Positions 47,964-56,113 of a stretch of DNA of 56,113 nt are shown one piece after another. The notes under the pieces were generated by a model. That model searched no databases and was not told where the DNA came from. It saw only the letters and a program-made list of their open reading frames with translations. Origin of the DNA: an uncultured Oscillospiraceae bacterium. Lineage in GTDB: Bacteria; Bacillota; Clostridia; Oscillospirales; Oscillospiraceae. The translations under genes were made by a program, and so were the position numbers. How positions within the stretch are numbered: position 1 is the stretch's first letter; every line of letters starts with the position of its first letter. Where the stretch lies: contig CAJOEH010000016.1 of NCBI GenBank assembly GCA_905233385.1, forward strand, positions 1 to 56,113, written 5' to 3'.

Positions 47964-49364
47964 TTGATAAAGAGAGTCATTTGCGTACTGATCGCGCTGA
48001 CCGTATTGCTTTCCGTGCTCCCCTTGACGACGGGCGCGGCGGGGGATTCGCAGATCAGTCCCGCTTTCCTGAATTATTTGCAGGCGAGATTCCCGAACGG
48101 GAAGTACTGGAACCACGATCCGGCGCAGCCCAACGATCCGAACGGCTGGACGGACAAGCCCTGCACGCACCACGGCACCGGCGTCTGCGACCCCGCGAAA
48201 GGGACCTGCGGCTGCAATACCTTTGACAACTGCATCCAGTGCATGGGTTTCGCGGCCAAACTGGCGTACGACTGCACCGGCACGCTGCTGCACACGTGGA
48301 AAAAGGTCTACTCGCTCGACGAGCTCAAAGCGGGCGACGTCGTGCGCATCAATAACGACGGACATTCGGTGTTCGTCACCTCGGTCAAGGGCGACGAGGT
48401 CGTCTACGCCGACTGCAATATCGCGTCGGACTGCCAGATCCGCTGGAATACCAAGACTACCAGAAAGGCCCTGCAGGAGCGGCTGACCTACGTGCAGGTC
48501 GCTCCCGTCAACACCGCCGCGCCGAATCAGCCGGCCCTGACCTGCAAAGAAAACTACAAATTCGGCGAAACGGTGGAGCTCTCGTGGATCCCCCTGCCGA
48601 ACGCGGACGAGTACCGGATCAGTATCTCGCTCAACGGCGCGTATCTGCGCACGGTGACCGTGACGGACCGTTACGCCTATTCGTTCACGCCGGACCAGTT
48701 CGGCATGTTCACGTTTGAAATGACCGCCAAAAACCGTTACGGCGACTCCGCGCCGGCGGCCTGCGAAACGCTGGTCGATCCGCACGAGTGCCAGATCAAG
48801 CAGTTCACCGACGTGAAGAACTTCCTGGACTGGTCGCACGCGGGCATCGAATACGCCGTCGTGCACGGTCTGTTCAAGGGTACGAGCGAGACGACCTTCT
48901 CCCCGGACGCGACGATGACGAGAGCCATGATCGCGACCGTGCTGTGGAGAATGGAGGACTGCCCGGAGACTGTGATTGAGAATCCCTATACGGACGTCGC
49001 CGAAGACACGTGGTACACGGAAGCCGTTCTGTGGGCTTACGAAAACGGCGTGATGGACGGCATGGGGAACGGCAGATTCGCCCCGGACGGCGTGCTGACG
49101 AGAGAGCAGATCGTGACCGTCCTGTACCGCTTCTCAGACGCCGCGGCGGAGGGCCTTTCCGACCCTGCAATGCTCGAGGGATTTGCCGACGCGAACGAAG
49201 TCGCGGACTGGTCGAAGGACGCGGTCTGCTGGGCGATTGCGCGGCAGGTCATCCAGGGCAGCACGGTCGGCGAAGCGCAGTATCTGACGCCGAACGGCGG
49301 AGCGACGAGAGCGCAGGTCGCGACTATTCTGATGCGTTTTCTTGAAACCATCGCCGCGCGCTGA
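47964..49364 (+). CDS. secreted CHAP/NlpC-like hydrolase with three SLH domains
   Basis: 466 residues from TTG 47964 (GAGGTG 8 nt upstream). Signal peptide ending near TTGAAG (residue 27). Residues 35-175 look like a CHAP/NlpC-type domain: catalytic Cys in NCIQCMGFAAKLAYDC, then LKAGDVVRINNDGHSVFVTS with the His. Residues 185-275 are an Fn3-like segment. Three SLH modules follow (FTDVKNFLDW, YTDVAEDTWYTE, FADANEVADW starts) to the C-terminus. Likely a wall-anchored peptidoglycan amidase or endopeptidase. The cysteine-rich patch CTHHGTGVCDPAKGTCGCNT before the active site is unusual. Confidence 0.82.
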   Translation: MIKRVICVLIALTVLLSVLPLTTGAAGDSQISPAFLNYLQARFPNGKYWNHDPAQPNDPNGWTDKPCTHHGTGVCDPAKGTCGCNTFDNCIQCMGFAAKLAYDCTGTLLHTWKKVYSLDELKAGDVVRINNDGHSVFVTSVKGDEVVYADCNIASDCQIRWNTKTTRKALQERLTYVQVAPVNTAAPNQPALTCKENYKFGETVELSWIPLPNADEYRISISLNGAYLRTVTVTDRYAYSFTPDQFGMFTFEMTAKNRYGDSAPAACETLVDPHECQIKQFTDVKNFLDWSHAGIEYAVVHGLFKGTSETTFSPDATMTRAMIATVLWRMEDCPETVIENPYTDVAEDTWYTEAVLWAYENGVMDGMGNGRFAPDGVLTREQIVTVLYRFSDAAAEGLSDPAMLEGFADANEVADWSKDAVCWAIARQVIQGSTVGEAQYLTPNGGATRAQVATILMRFLETIAAR

Positions 49365-49415
49365 ACGCAGTCGCCGCGGTTTTGAATAATTCGCTGAAAA
49401 AACAGAAAAAAATAC

Positions 49416-49444
49416 TTGCATTTCAAAAACAGTTGTGATAATAT
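49416..49444 (+). promoter_or_regulatory. candidate promoter of rpmE
   Basis: TTGCAT (49416-49421) and TAATAT (49439-49444) at 17 bp; an alternative TATAAT lies at 49442-49447. Confidence 0.5.
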
Positions 49445-49511
49445 AATTGCGCTTTGAAAAAATATGGGGATAGAACGCCCCTTTTACGAAATCAAGAAAG
49501 AGGTGAATGTG

Positions 49512-49712
49512 ATGAAGGAAGGTATCCATCCGAAGTACGAACAGACGACGATCCGCTGTGCTTGCGGTGAGGTCATTGAGACCGGTTCCACCAAAAAGGA
49601 CATCAAGGTCGAAATTTGCTCCAAGTGCCACCCTTTCTATACCGGCAAGCAGAAGCTGGTTGACACCGGCGGACGCGTTGATCGCTTCAATAAGAAGTAT
49701 GGCCTGAAGTAA
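49512..49712 (+). CDS. rpmE: ribosomal protein bL31, zinc-binding type
   Basis: 66 residues from ATG 49512 (GAGGTGAATGT upstream). [33 protein letters not shown] and [11 protein letters not shown] are the bL31 landmarks; the C-x-C and C-x-x-C pairs mark the zinc form. It bridges the ribosomal subunits. Confidence 0.97.
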   Translation: MKEGIHPKYEQTTIRCACGEVIETGSTKKDIKVEICSKCHPFYTGKQKLVDTGGRVDRFNKKYGLK

Positions 49713-49779
49713 TTTGTGAAAAGTCTGCATCGTATCGGTGCGGACTTTTTTCATTCATGTCGCATTTTGGGAGAAAACG

Positions 49780-51051
49780 ATGGAGCAGAAGGATCGAGTC
49801 ATCAGCGAAAAAGCGGTGCTGGTCGGGTTGAACGCCGATTGCTTCAAGCCGGAAGACACCGCTACATACGAGACCCTGGACGAGCTGGAAGCCCTGCTGG
49901 AGACGGCGGGCGGCGTTTGCACGGCCAAGGTCCTGCAAAACCGTCACGCGCCCGATCCGCACAGCTTCATCGGCGAGGGCAAGGCGCAGGAGGTGCGCGA
50001 GCTTCTGGAGAAGACGGAAGCGAATCTCGTCATTTTCGATAACGACCTTTCACCCTCGCAGATCCGCGCGCTGGAAGATCTGACGGACGCGACGGTGCTG
50101 GACCGCAGCGCGCTGATCCTGGATATTTTCGCGCAGCGGGCGAAGACGGCCGAGGGCCGTTTACAGGTCGAGCTGGCGCAGTATCAGTATCTGCTGCCGA
50201 AGCTCTCCGGCATGGGCAAATCCATGTCCCGCCTCGGCGGCGGCATCGGCACGAGAGGCCCCGGCGAGACGAAGCTCGAGACGGACCGCCGCCACATCCG
50301 CGAGCGGATCAACCGCCTGCAGGAGGAACTGAACGAGGTGCGCAAGGTGCGCGCCGTGCAGCGGCAGCGCAGGATCAAGCATTCCGTTCCCGTCGTCGCG
50401 CTGGTCGGTTATACGAACGCGGGGAAATCCACCCTGCTCAACCGGCTCACGGACGCGGGCATTCCCGCGAACGACCGCCTGTTCGACACGCTGGACACGA
50501 CGACGCGGCGGCTGAAGGTCTCCGACCATCTGGAGATCCTGCTCTCTGACACGGTCGGTTTTATCGCCAAGCTGCCGCACCATCTGATCGAGGCCTTCCA
50601 GGCGACTTTGGAGGAATTGCAGTATGCCGACCTGCTTCTGCACGTCATCGACGCCTCCGACCCCGAGCGCGAGGCGCACGTCGAGGTCGTTGACCGGCTG
50701 ATCGACAAGCTCGCCAAGCCGGGTGTGCCGGTGATCCGCTGCTATAACAAGGTCGATCTGCTGGACGATATTTCCAATTATCCGATCGGGGAGAGGAGCG
50801 TTCCCATGTGCGCCCGGAACGGCGTGGGCATGGACGAGCTCCTGTCGAAGATCGAGGAGGTTTTACTCGGCAAGCTGCACCACGTGACGCTGCTGCTGCC
50901 CTACGCGCAGGGCGGCGTGCTGGAAGTCCTGCACGAGCAGGCGCAGGTGCTGCGGGCGGACTATACCCCCGAAGGGATCGAGGTCGAAACGATCTGCTCC
51001 GAGGAGCTCTACGGCCGCTACCGCAAATACGGGAAGGAGCAGGACGCATGA
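49780..51051 (+). CDS. hflX: ribosome-associated GTPase HflX
   Basis: 423 residues from ATG 49780; the frame is open 14 codons upstream but that part is not conserved. N-terminal HflX domain (LQNRHAPDPHSFIGEGKAQE, FDNDLSPSQIRALE), a helical linker GGGIGTRGPGETKLETDRR, then the G domain with GYTNAGKSTLLNRLTDAG near 208 and DTVGFI, NKVDLL. HflX splits stalled ribosomes under stress. Stop overlaps the next start (ATGA). Confidence 0.95.
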   Translation: MEQKDRVISEKAVLVGLNADCFKPEDTATYETLDELEALLETAGGVCTAKVLQNRHAPDPHSFIGEGKAQEVRELLEKTEANLVIFDNDLSPSQIRALEDLTDATVLDRSALILDIFAQRAKTAEGRLQVELAQYQYLLPKLSGMGKSMSRLGGGIGTRGPGETKLETDRRHIRERINRLQEELNEVRKVRAVQRQRRIKHSVPVVALVGYTNAGKSTLLNRLTDAGIPANDRLFDTLDTTTRRLKVSDHLEILLSDTVGFIAKLPHHLIEAFQATLEELQYADLLLHVIDASDPEREAHVEVVDRLIDKLAKPGVPVIRCYNKVDLLDDISNYPIGERSVPMCARNGVGMDELLSKIEEVLLGKLHHVTLLLPYAQGGVLEVLHEQAQVLRADYTPEGIEVETICSEELYGRYRKYGKEQDA

Positions 51052-51689
51052 ACGAGTATCTGGTGCCGACCAAGGATGCCGACGCCGAATTCGTCGAGCG
51101 CCGCTCCCGCTTTATCGGACATATCTTTCTGACGGAAACGGAAGAAGAAGCCCTCGCGCGGCTCAGGCAGATGCGCGAGACCTACTGGGACGCCACGCAT
51201 AACGTCTACGCCTATATCATCCGTGACGGCGCGACGCGGTTTTCCGACGACGGAGAGCCGGGCGGCACGGCGGGTATGCCCGTCCTGCAGGTGCTGCAGC
51301 GTGAGGGGATCTTCAACGTCACCTGCGTGGTAACGCGGTATTTCGGCGGCATTTTGCTCGGCGCGGGCGGCCTCGTTCGCGCCTACGCGCACAGCGCGAA
51401 GATCGCGCTGGAGGCGGCGGGGAAGTCGATCAAACGCGTCTGGACGAAGCTCTATCTGCCGTGCCCTTACAGCTGGTATGAACGCGTGAAGATCGAGGTC
51501 GCCACGTTCTGCGGCGTCGTGGAAGGCACGGACTTCGGCTCGGACGTCAGCTTCGATCTGCTCCTGCCGGAGCAGCAGGTCAAGCCGTTTCTGGACCGCG
51601 TGACCGATCTCTCCGCGGGAACGATCACGGGCCTGATCGGCGAGAACGAATACAGGGCATTCCCGCTGCAAGAGGAGGAATCTCGATGA
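51048..51689 (+). CDS. yigZ: YigZ/IMPACT-family protein
   Basis: 213 residues. N-terminal UPF0029/IMPACT domain (ERRSRFIGHIFLTETEEEAL, TRFSDDGEPGGTAGMPVL, CVVTRYFGGILLGAGGLVRA) and a C-terminal ferredoxin-like DUF1949 domain. Possibly a translation-linked regulator; the bacterial function is unclear. Translationally coupled on both sides by ATGA overlaps. Confidence 0.93.
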   Translation: MNEYLVPTKDADAEFVERRSRFIGHIFLTETEEEALARLRQMRETYWDATHNVYAYIIRDGATRFSDDGEPGGTAGMPVLQVLQREGIFNVTCVVTRYFGGILLGAGGLVRAYAHSAKIALEAAGKSIKRVWTKLYLPCPYSWYERVKIEVATFCGVVEGTDFGSDVSFDLLLPEQQVKPFLDRVTDLSAGTITGLIGENEYRAFPLQEEESR

Positions 51690-52702
51690 CAATTCGCGAG
51701 GAACTGGAACGCGGCGAGCATTTGCGGCTGAGCGAAAAGGCACAGTTTTCCGACGAGAGCAAGGGGCGTCCGAACCCGGAAACGGAACCGGAGAACGACG
51801 TGCGCACCTGCTATCAGCGCGACTGCGACCGTATCTTACATAGTAAATCCTTCCGCCGTCTGATGCACAAGACGCAGGTCTTCCTCCAGCCGGAGGGCGA
51901 CCATTACCGCACCCGCATGACGCACACCCTGGAGGTCGCGCGGATCGCCCGCACGATCACCCGCGCCCTGCGGCTCAACGAAGACCTTTCCGAGGCGATC
52001 GCCTTCGGCCACGACCTCGGACACACGCCCTTCGGCCACGCCGGAGAGGTCGCGCTGTCGGAGGTGACCGGCAAGCCGTTCCGCCACAACGAGCAGTCGC
52101 TGCGCGTGGTGGACGATCTGGAAAACGGCGGCAGGGGCCTCAATCTGACCTACGAGGTCCGCATGGGCATCCTCGGGCACAGCAGGCACAGCCGCCTGCC
52201 CGAGACGCTGGAGGGGCAGATCGTCCGCAAGTCGGATCAGATCGCCTACATCAACCACGATATCGACGACGCCATGCGCGCGGGGATTCTGACGGACGAG
52301 GATATTCCCCGGGAAATCGCGGAGGTGCTCGGCAATTCGCACCGCGAGCGGATCAACTCGCTCGTGACGGATATGATCTTCCATTCGCGCCGGACGGGAG
52401 AACTCGGTATGACGCCGGCGGTCGAAGAGGCGATGGAAGCGCTTCGGAACTTCATGTTCGAGCGCGTCTATAAGAATCCGAAGGCCAAGGGCGAAGAAGC
52501 CAAGGCGCGCGATATCCTGAAACAACTCTACGACTATTATATCCACCATCCGAACGCCATTCCGGCGGACTTCCGGCCGCAGCTCGATTTTGACGGCATG
52601 GAGCGCACGGTCTGCGACTATATCGCGGGCATGACGGATAAATACGCGATGTATAAATACGACGAACTGTTCATTCCGCTCGCCTGGCAGGTGCGCGGAT
52701 AA
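51686..52702 (+). CDS. dgt: dGTP triphosphohydrolase (HD domain)
   Basis: 338 residues. HD-domain metal ligands are in RTRMTHTLEVARIAR and AFGHDLGHTPFGHAGEVAL; KSFRRLMHKTQVF and NEQSLRVVD are typical of Dgt. It hydrolyses dGTP (or dNTPs) to nucleoside and triphosphate. It is the usual neighbour of dnaG-rpoD in Clostridia. Confidence 0.93.
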   Translation: MTIREELERGEHLRLSEKAQFSDESKGRPNPETEPENDVRTCYQRDCDRILHSKSFRRLMHKTQVFLQPEGDHYRTRMTHTLEVARIARTITRALRLNEDLSEAIAFGHDLGHTPFGHAGEVALSEVTGKPFRHNEQSLRVVDDLENGGRGLNLTYEVRMGILGHSRHSRLPETLEGQIVRKSDQIAYINHDIDDAMRAGILTDEDIPREIAEVLGNSHRERINSLVTDMIFHSRRTGELGMTPAVEEAMEALRNFMFERVYKNPKAKGEEAKARDILKQLYDYYIHHPNAIPADFRPQLDFDGMERTVCDYIAGMTDKYAMYKYDELFIPLAWQVRG

Positions 52703-52810
52703 ATATTTTGCAATATTTCGGCATATTGTACCGAATAAGGGACATAGACCGATTTATAATGGCTATAGAATACGCGTTCGCTGTCGAAGCGGATCGGAAA
52801 GGAGAAGAAG

Positions 52811-54562
52811 ATGGCGTTTTCACCCGCGTTTTTAGACGAACTGAATAACCGCAACCCCATCGAGGACGTGGTAGGGCAGTACGTCGCTCTGACGCGCAAG
52901 GGCAGCAACCTTTTCGGTTTGTGCCCCTTCCACGGCGAAAAGACCGCATCCTTCTCCGTCGCCCCCGAAAAGGGGATCTACTACTGCTTCGGCTGCCACA
53001 AAGGCGGCGGCGTGGTCAATTTCATCATGGAGATCGAAAACCTCTCCTATCCGGACGCCGTTCGGTTCCTCGCCAAGCGCGCGGGACTGGAAGTGCCGGA
53101 GGACAATGAGAACCAGTCGCTCTACAAGAAAAAGGAGCGCCTCTGGGCGCTGTGCAAAGAGGCGGCGCGGTTCTTCAACGACCAGCTCAAAACGCCCGCC
53201 GCCGCGGAGGCGCGCGCCTACGTCGAAAAGCGCGGCCTTTCCCGCTCGACGGTGACGCGTTTCGGCCTCGGTTACGCGCCGGATACGTGGAGCGCGCTGA
53301 TGGACGCGATGACGGCCAAGGGCTTCACCAAAGAAGAACTGCTGGACGCGGGCCTGGTGCTCAAGAAGGAGAACAAGGGCACGCTCTACGACCGCTTCCG
53401 CAACCGTCTGATGTTCCCGATCATCGACGTGCGCGGCAACGTCATCGGTTTCGGCGGCAGAGTCATGGACGACTCCACGCCGAAATACCTCAACTCGCCG
53501 GAAACGGTGATCTTCAATAAGCGACGGAACCTGTTTGCGATGAATATCGTCAAAAAGAGCAAAATGGGTTTTATCATTCTGACCGAGGGCTATATGGACG
53601 CCATCGCGCTGCACCAGTACGGCTTTGACTGCGCGGTCGCATCGCTCGGCACCTCGCTGACGCAGGAGCACGCGGACATGCTGTCCAAATATACGAACGA
53701 AGTTGTGCTGACCTACGACGGCGACGCCGCCGGACAGAACGCGACGCAGCGGGCAATCCCGATGCTGGAAAAGACCGGCCTGCGTGTGAAGGTCCTGCGG
53801 ATGCAGGGCGCGAAGGACCCCGACGAGTTCCTGAAAAAGTACGGCGCGGATCGCTTCCGCCTGCTGCTGGAAGGCTCGGAGAATCAGGCGGAGTACCGCC
53901 TGCGCTCCCTGCAGATGAAGTTCAACCTCGCGATCGACGAGCAAAAGGTCGAATTCGCGAAGCAGGCGGCGGAGCTGATCTCCACTTATTCCACCGCGGT
54001 CGAGCGCGAGATCTACGGCGCGCGGGCGGCGGAAATGGCGGGACTGAGCGCGGACGCGATGAAGATCGAGATCAACAAAGCGTTCCGGCGGCGTATGGCG
54101 ATCAGCAGAAAAGCACAGGATAAGAAGGACCTTGAAGTGTCCGCTTCGCGGCAGCCGCGCGCAAGACAGCTCCGTTATGAGAACATGCGCTCGGCGATGG
54201 CGGAGGAGAATCTGCTGCGCATGCTGCTGCGGCAGCCGGATCTGTTCGACCGCGCCAAAGCGCTCGGCATGGAGCATTTCTCCGTCCCGATGTTCGGACG
54301 CGCCTTCGACGCGCTGCGCCGCCGCTGGGAGGACGACCTTTCCGTCGCGCCGTCCGCGCTGTCGGACCTGCTGACGCCGGACGAAATGGCGCATCTGACT
54401 TCCGTCCTGCAAAGGCCGGATACCCCGCTGACCGACGAGGCGTTTGACGACTGCGTACGGATCATTCTGGAAGAATACCGCCTCGCCAACGTCTCCGGCG
54501 AGAGCGATTTGAAGGCGATGCAGGAAAACCTTCGCAAGAAAAAAGGATATGGAGGGAAATAA
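52811..54562 (+). CDS. dnaG: DNA primase DnaG
   Basis: 583 residues from ATG 52811 (GAAAGGAGAAG SD). CHC2 zinc finger with C38, H41, C59 and C62 (LCPFHGEKTASF ... YYCFGCHKGG), catalytic-core RFRNRLMFPIIDVRGNVIGF, TOPRIM VILTEGYMDAIAL-type segment (here IILTEGYMDAIAL) near 258 and LTYDGDAAGQNAT, and a C-terminal helicase-binding region. Synthesises RNA primers at the replication fork. rpoD starts at the very next base. Confidence 0.96.
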   Translation: MAFSPAFLDELNNRNPIEDVVGQYVALTRKGSNLFGLCPFHGEKTASFSVAPEKGIYYCFGCHKGGGVVNFIMEIENLSYPDAVRFLAKRAGLEVPEDNENQSLYKKKERLWALCKEAARFFNDQLKTPAAAEARAYVEKRGLSRSTVTRFGLGYAPDTWSALMDAMTAKGFTKEELLDAGLVLKKENKGTLYDRFRNRLMFPIIDVRGNVIGFGGRVMDDSTPKYLNSPETVIFNKRRNLFAMNIVKKSKMGFIILTEGYMDAIALHQYGFDCAVASLGTSLTQEHADMLSKYTNEVVLTYDGDAAGQNATQRAIPMLEKTGLRVKVLRMQGAKDPDEFLKKYGADRFRLLLEGSENQAEYRLRSLQMKFNLAIDEQKVEFAKQAAELISTYSTAVEREIYGARAAEMAGLSADAMKIEINKAFRRRMAISRKAQDKKDLEVSASRQPRARQLRYENMRSAMAEENLLRMLLRQPDLFDRAKALGMEHFSVPMFGRAFDALRRRWEDDLSVAPSALSDLLTPDEMAHLTSVLQRPDTPLTDEAFDDCVRIILEEYRLANVSGESDLKAMQENLRKKKGYGGK

Positions 54563-55690
54563 ATGGACGAGCTGCAAAACGATACCGAACTGCATGAAAA
54601 ACTGCAGCAGCTGCTGGAAATGGGCAAAAAGGACAAGAAAGTCGCGTCCAAGGACCTGATCGACGCGCTGGATTCCATCGACGCCGACGAGCAGCAGACC
54701 GATATGATCTATAACGCGCTGGAAGCCGCCGGCATCGAGATCGACGTATCCGACGTCGTGGAGATCCTTTCCAAGCCGGACGATATGGCGCCGAGCGAAG
54801 AGGATCTGGAGCTGATCGAGGAGGAAAAACTGGTCGATACCGACGAGATGTCCGAGGTCATGAGCATCAACGATCCGGTGCGCATGTATCTGAAGGAGAT
54901 CGGCAAGATCCCGCTCCTGTCCGGCGAGGAGGAGCAGGAGGTCGCGAAACGGCTCGCGGAAGGCGACGAGGAAGCGCACAACATCATGGTGGAGGCCAAC
55001 CTCCGTCTGGTCGTTTCCATCGCGAAGCGCTATGTCGGCAGAGGCCTGCAGTTCCTGGATCTGATCCAGGAGGGCAACCTCGGCCTGATCAAGGCGGTCG
55101 GCAAGTTCGACTACGAGAAGGGCTATAAGTTCTCCACCTACGCGACCTGGTGGATCCGCCAGGCGATCTCCCGCGCGATTGCGGATCACGCGAGAACGAT
55201 CCGCATCCCCGTGCACATGGTCGAGACGATCAACCGCGTATCCCGCGCCTCGCACGAGCTGGTGCAGGAACTCGGCAGAGACCCGTCGACGGGCGAGATC
55301 GCGGAGAAGCTCAATCTTCCGGTCGAGAAGGTCGAGGAGATCATGCGCGTCGCGCAGGAGCCGATCTCGCTGGAAACCCCGGTCGGCGAAGAGGACGACA
55401 GCCATCTGGGCGACTTCATCCAGGATGAGGACGCTTCCGAGCCCGCCGACGCCGCGACGTTCGCCATGCTGCGCGAGCAGCTTGCCGGTGTTCTGAAGAC
55501 CCTGACGCCCAGAGAGGAAAAGGTCCTCTGCCTGCGCTACGGCCTGACCGACGGCAAAATGCACACGCTCGAAGAGGTCGGAGAGGAATTTGACGTGACA
55601 CGCGAGCGGATCCGTCAGATCGAGGCAAAAGCGCTGCGGAAGCTGCGCCATCCGTCCCGTTCCAAAATCCTGAAGGACTTCCTCAATTAG
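54563..55690 (+). CDS. rpoD: primary sigma factor RpoD/SigA
   Basis: 375 residues. Region 1.2 [20 protein letters not shown] near 110, region 2 [20 protein letters not shown] (-10 recognition) near 190, region 3 [20 protein letters not shown] and region 4.2 helix-turn-helix [20 protein letters not shown]. Short region 1.1, as in Firmicutes SigA. The -10/-35 elements listed elsewhere fit this sigma. Directly adjoins dnaG, forming the dgt-dnaG-rpoD macromolecular-synthesis run. Confidence 0.97.
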   Translation: MDELQNDTELHEKLQQLLEMGKKDKKVASKDLIDALDSIDADEQQTDMIYNALEAAGIEIDVSDVVEILSKPDDMAPSEEDLELIEEEKLVDTDEMSEVMSINDPVRMYLKEIGKIPLLSGEEEQEVAKRLAEGDEEAHNIMVEANLRLVVSIAKRYVGRGLQFLDLIQEGNLGLIKAVGKFDYEKGYKFSTYATWWIRQAISRAIADHARTIRIPVHMVETINRVSRASHELVQELGRDPSTGEIAEKLNLPVEKVEEIMRVAQEPISLETPVGEEDDSHLGDFIQDEDASEPADAATFAMLREQLAGVLKTLTPREEKVLCLRYGLTDGKMHTLEEVGEEFDVTRERIRQIEAKALRKLRHPSRSKILKDFLN

Positions 55691-55700
55691 AAAATTTCTC

Positions 55701-55728
55701 TTGACAACGGCGAAAAATGCCTTATCAT
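55701..55728 (+). promoter_or_regulatory. promoter of the acyl carrier protein gene
   Basis: TTGACA (55701-55706), a 16-bp spacer, TATCAT (55723-55728). Confidence 0.75.
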
Positions 55729-55767
55729 ATGTGTTAGGATTCCAAACCAAATTCGGGAGGGAACAAT

Positions 55768-55992
55768 ATGTACGAACGAATCAGAAACTATCTTTCCGGT
55801 CAGCTGGACATTCCCGCGGAGGAAATGAGCCGCGAGACAACCTTCGAGAGCCTGCATCTGGACTCCCTCGACATGGTCGAAATGGTCATGGACCTGGAGG
55901 AAGAACTCGGCATCGATCTCGGCATGGAAGGCGATCTGCAGATCGAGACCATCGGCGATCTGGCGGATTTTATCGAGGAAAAACTGGAATAA
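55768..55992 (+). CDS. acpP: acyl carrier protein
   Basis: 74 residues from ATG 55768 (GGGAGGG SD). Phosphopantetheine Ser33 is in LHLDSLDMVEMVMDLEEELG. Acidic, standard ACP length. It carries acyl chains for fatty-acid synthesis; no fab genes are adjacent in the window, so a specialised ACP is possible. Confidence 0.92.
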   Translation: MYERIRNYLSGQLDIPAEEMSRETTFESLHLDSLDMVEMVMDLEEELGIDLGMEGDLQIETIGDLADFIEEKLE

Positions 55993-56020
55993 TACGATCG
56001 AACGCTTCGGCCCGTGACAA

Positions 56021-56113
56021 GGTCGCACTAGTCGGGGAGATAGCGGTGCCCTGTCGCCTGCAATCCGCTACAGCAGGGATGAAGCCCCGCACCCGGGTCT
56101 ATGCTGTGTTGCT
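56021..56113 (+). ncRNA. ffs: large bacterial SRP RNA, 5' part (continues past window)
   Basis: GTCGGGGAGATAGCGGTGCC followed by CTGT, CCTGCAATCCGCTA and AGCAGGG matches the conserved 5' (Alu-domain) region of the 6S-type SRP RNA of Clostridia and Bacilli. The S-domain with the GGAA tetraloop lies beyond the window. The exact 5' end is an estimate. Confidence 0.85.

Noticed and set aside
52832-55750. 972-codon minus-strand open frame across dnaG and rpoD
   Set aside because: Both sense genes are unmistakable; the antisense frame is a by-product of codon bias.

Overview
The window looks like chromosome from a GC-rich, spore-forming, anaerobic gut Clostridium relative (Oscillospiraceae-like). 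The reasons are a CIRCE-controlled clpB, a dlt operon, S-layer-homology (SLH) surface proteins, a SpoIVFB-like M50 protease, acetate kinase, a clostridial-type large SRP RNA, and frequent GTG/TTG starts. This placement is inference from gene content; no rRNA is present.

Layout. 1-1200: end of a secreted protein, a broken IclR regulator and the tail of a serine-recombinase element. 1255-3955: clpB behind a perfect promoter and a perfect CIRCE operator. 3990-4229: remnant of larE. 4379-10405: five-gene minus-strand operon hypB2 / flavin oxidoreductase / hypB1 / 954-aa FAD-FeS oxidoreductase / hypA, with no hydrogenase in view. 10559-11920: flavodoxin-like lipoprotein and a DUF4405 membrane protein. 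12016-13164: fucO. 13200-16475: decayed accessory zone with fragments, tiny ORFs, an L,D-transpeptidase and a structured hairpin array. 16476-17180: flavodoxin and a small inverted-repeat element. 17240-24553: divergent nitrogen-catabolic cluster (carbamate kinase, YgeW, YgeY, two fold-type II PLP enzymes).

24609-38802: about 14 kb of tightly packed minus-strand genes behind one strong promoter. dltABCD plus a short overlapping dltX sits in the middle. Around it are a second MBOAT acyltransferase with an AlgJ/AlgX-like partner, three transglutaminase-like proteins, a C39-like papain-fold protein and four small lipoproteins sharing one C-terminal domain. This reads as an extended cell-envelope polymer modification locus.

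39079-43412: DUF1295 membrane protein, a second hairpin array in the opposite orientation, tRNA-Pro, an M50 protease, two tRNA-Ser genes, and a scar region where the tRNA-Ser 3' end is repeated four more times next to a truncated gene. 43487-46633: lipoprotein, pepT, ackA. 46759-56113: housekeeping run on the plus strand: tmcAL, an SLH amidase-like protein, rpmE, hflX, yigZ-like, dgt, dnaG, rpoD, an acyl carrier protein and the 5' part of the SRP RNA.

The observations I consider most worth following are the HypAB-flavoenzyme operon, the extended dlt locus, the two inversely oriented copies of a roughly 180-nt multi-hairpin repeat, and the serial tRNA-Ser 3'-end repeats.
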